Positions 13,376-14,336 of a stretch of DNA of 14,336 bases are shown in pieces. The first letter of the stretch is position 1; every line of letters begins with the position of its first letter. The stretch is from JBOHHM01 sp050725495 (GTDB lineage Bacteria; Pseudomonadota; Gammaproteobacteria; Burkholderiales; Burkholderiaceae_C): assembly GCA_050725495.1 (NCBI GenBank), contig JBOHHM010000016.1:1-14336 (forward strand). Direction: 5' to 3'. Below the pieces are notes generated by a model. That model was not told the DNA's origin. It worked only from the letters and a program-made list of their open reading frames with translations, and did not search any database. A program made the position numbers and the translations under genes.

Positions 13376-14152
13376 ATGGCCCCACTGGTTTTCATCACCG
13401 GCGCCTCCAGCGGCCTTGGCCAGGCCCTGGCTTGGCGCTTTCTCAGGGCCGGCTACCGGCTGGCCCTGGTGGCGCGCCGCAGTTCCGAAATCGAGTCATG
13501 GGCCGGCCAGTTCGGAATCGGCGCAGATCGCTATCAAATTTATAGTGCCGACGTGTCCGTGGCCCCCAGCATCGTGGCCGCCGGCCAGACCTGCCTGGCG
13601 ACCCAGGGCCTGCCCGAGGTCGTGATCGCCAATGCTGGCATCAGCGTAGGCATGGACACGGCGGCGCGCGAAGATCTGGACGTGATGGCGCGCACCTTCG
13701 CGACCAACAACCTGGGCATGGCCGCGACCTTCCATCCGTTCATCGAGCCCATGAAACAGCGCGGCTCGGGTGCGCTCGTCGGCATAGGCAGCGTGGCCGG
13801 TATTCGCGGCCTGCCCGGGCACGGCGCCTACTGCGCCAGCAAGGCGGCCGTCATCAGCTACTGCGAAAGCCTGCGCGGCGAGCTACGGTCCAGCGGCGTG
13901 AAGGTCGTCACCCTGTGCCCGGGCTATATCGACACGCCGCTGACCCGGCAGAACCGCTACGCCATGCCGTTTCTGATGCAGCCTGAGGCCTTTGCCGATC
14001 AGGCGTTTGCGGCCATTGCGGCCGGTGCCAGCTACCGCGTGATTCCGTGGCAAATGGGCCTGGTGGCCAAGCTGCTGCGCCTGCTGCCCAATGCCGTGTT
14101 CGACAGGGCGCTGGCCGGTCGGCCCCGCAAGCACCGCCAGAGCGAGGACTGA
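13376..14152 (+). CDS. SDR family NAD(P)-dependent oxidoreductase
   Basis: A 258-residue classical short-chain dehydrogenase/reductase with a Rossmann fold. The cofactor motif is TGASSGLG (residues 8-15), followed by NAG (86-88), the catalytic Ser in GIGSVAG (about 139), and YCASK giving Tyr152 and Lys156. PGYIDTPL then follows. An Arg pair after the second strand (ARR, near 33-35) suggests a preference for NADP(H). The substrate is unknown. Removing the insertion sequence and one TA copy puts its ATG 10 bases after the lptC stop, so it was probably the next gene of the kdsD-kdsC-lptC operon. A terminator follows the stop. An AT-rich palindrome-like island at 13530-13547 falls in codons about 52-58. 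Confidence 0.93.
   Translation: MAPLVFITGASSGLGQALAWRFLRAGYRLALVARRSSEIESWAGQFGIGADRYQIYSADVSVAPSIVAAGQTCLATQGLPEVVIANAGISVGMDTAAREDLDVMARTFATNNLGMAATFHPFIEPMKQRGSGALVGIGSVAGIRGLPGHGAYCASKAAVISYCESLRGELRSSGVKVVTLCPGYIDTPLTRQNRYAMPFLMQPEAFADQAFAAIAAGASYRVIPWQMGLVAKLLRLLPNAVFDRALAGRPRKHRQSED
13530..13547. repeat. Short AT-rich imperfect palindrome inside the SDR gene
   Basis: CTAT (13531-13534) and ATAG (13542-13545) surround CAAATTT in GC-rich coding DNA. It encodes about RYQIYSA. Its size and AT-rich centre resemble the island in mnmE at 5130-5148. Confidence 0.3.
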
Positions 14153-14157
14153 AAAGC

Positions 14158-14183
14158 AAAAAGGCTCCGTAAGGAGCCTTTTG
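14158..14183. terminator. Bidirectional intrinsic terminator between the SDR gene and the convergent gene
   Basis: A perfect 10-bp stem AAAAGGCTCC (14159-14168) / GGAGCCTTTT (14173-14182) with loop GTAA. A-rich and T-rich flanks let it work on both strands. It lies 6 bases after the SDR stop and 19 bases after the stop of the minus-strand gene. Confidence 0.88.
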
Positions 14184-14201
14184 TTCATGGGACGAGGGTG
14201 C

Positions 14202-14336
14202 TTAGTAGCCGCCACCACCGTAGCCGCCACCACCGCCGCCGCCACTGCGGCCGCCGCCGCGCGGACCGGCACCGTAGGGGCTGCGGAAACCACCGTCGCC
14301 GCCGCCACCGCCACTGCGGCCACCGCCGCCGTAGCC
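14202..14336 (-). CDS. C-terminal Gly-rich tail of a protein, probably an RRM-type RNA-binding protein (partial)
   Basis: Only the last 44 codons and the TAA stop (14202-14204) are in the window. The translation is very Gly-rich, with repeated GYGGGG, GRSGGGG and a single FRSPYGAG segment, ending GGGGY. Such RGG/GYGG-like tails end small single-RRM RNA-binding proteins that are common in Betaproteobacteria and cyanobacteria. The RRM itself would be to the right of the window, so the identity is inferred from the tail alone. A different Gly-rich protein is possible. The coding frame is supported by the TAA stop placed just before a terminator. The gene converges with the SDR gene. Confidence 0.6.
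   Translation of the reverse strand, partial: GYGGGGRSGGGGGDGGFRSPYGAGPRGGGRSGGGGGGGYGGGGY

Noticed and set aside
13371..13625. Alternative ATG at 13371 giving an 84-codon frame
   Set aside because: The ATG lies one base from AGGAGG, which is too close, and the frame lacks SDR motifs. The ATG at 13376 has perfect spacing and the full SDR protein.
14205..14336. The GCC/ACC-rich plus-strand repeat as a CRISPR or structural tandem array
   Set aside because: It has no repeat-spacer pattern. Read on the minus strand it is a Gly-rich coding tail ending at a stop before a terminator.

Overview
The window is GC-rich chromosomal DNA whose proteins and gene order resemble Burkholderiales, most likely the Comamonadaceae. 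It starts beside the replication origin neighbourhood. dnaA runs off the left edge on the minus strand. The classic rpmH-rnpA-yidD-yidC-mnmE cluster diverges from it on the plus strand. The genus cannot be fixed from the sequence alone.

Layout. 1-1262: dnaA, minus strand, C-terminus missing. 1263-1538: divergent regulatory region with two DnaA-box-like sites, a dnaA promoter candidate, an rpmH promoter candidate and leader hairpins. 1539-5565: ribosomal protein L34, the RNase P protein, YidD, the membrane insertase YidC and the tRNA-modifying GTPase MnmE; rnpA/yidD and yidD/yidC overlap by ATGA, and a strong terminator hairpin lies just before mnmE. 5669-6970: a single-domain cyclic-nucleotide-binding protein and a protein of unknown function. 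7024-9585 (minus): adenine phosphoribosyltransferase downstream of a KefB/YbaL-type CPA2 antiporter. 9693-11891 (plus): kdsD-kdsC-lptC, for Kdo synthesis and LPS export, tightly packed. 11891-13362: a complete IS630-family insertion sequence with 12-bp perfect terminal inverted repeats, a TA duplication, a full DDE transposase and a second small gene. 13376-14152: a short-chain dehydrogenase/reductase that directly followed lptC before the insertion. 14158-14183: a bidirectional terminator. 14202-14336 (minus): the Gly-rich C-terminus of a protein, probably an RRM-type RNA-binding protein.

How the genes work together. The left half is housekeeping: replication initiation, ribosome and tRNA maturation, membrane protein insertion and tRNA wobble modification. 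The right half is mostly envelope biogenesis: KdsD makes arabinose 5-phosphate, KdsC releases Kdo from Kdo-8-phosphate, and LptC is part of the LPS bridge. lptA and lptB are not in the window.

The most notable point is the insertion sequence. It landed on the TA of the lptC TAG stop codon. Because the element begins with G, the stop was rebuilt exactly, and the Shine-Dalgarno sequence of the next gene was left intact. The element also carries a 98-codon gene of unknown function inside its terminal repeats. I saw no CRISPR array, tRNA, rRNA or defence system.
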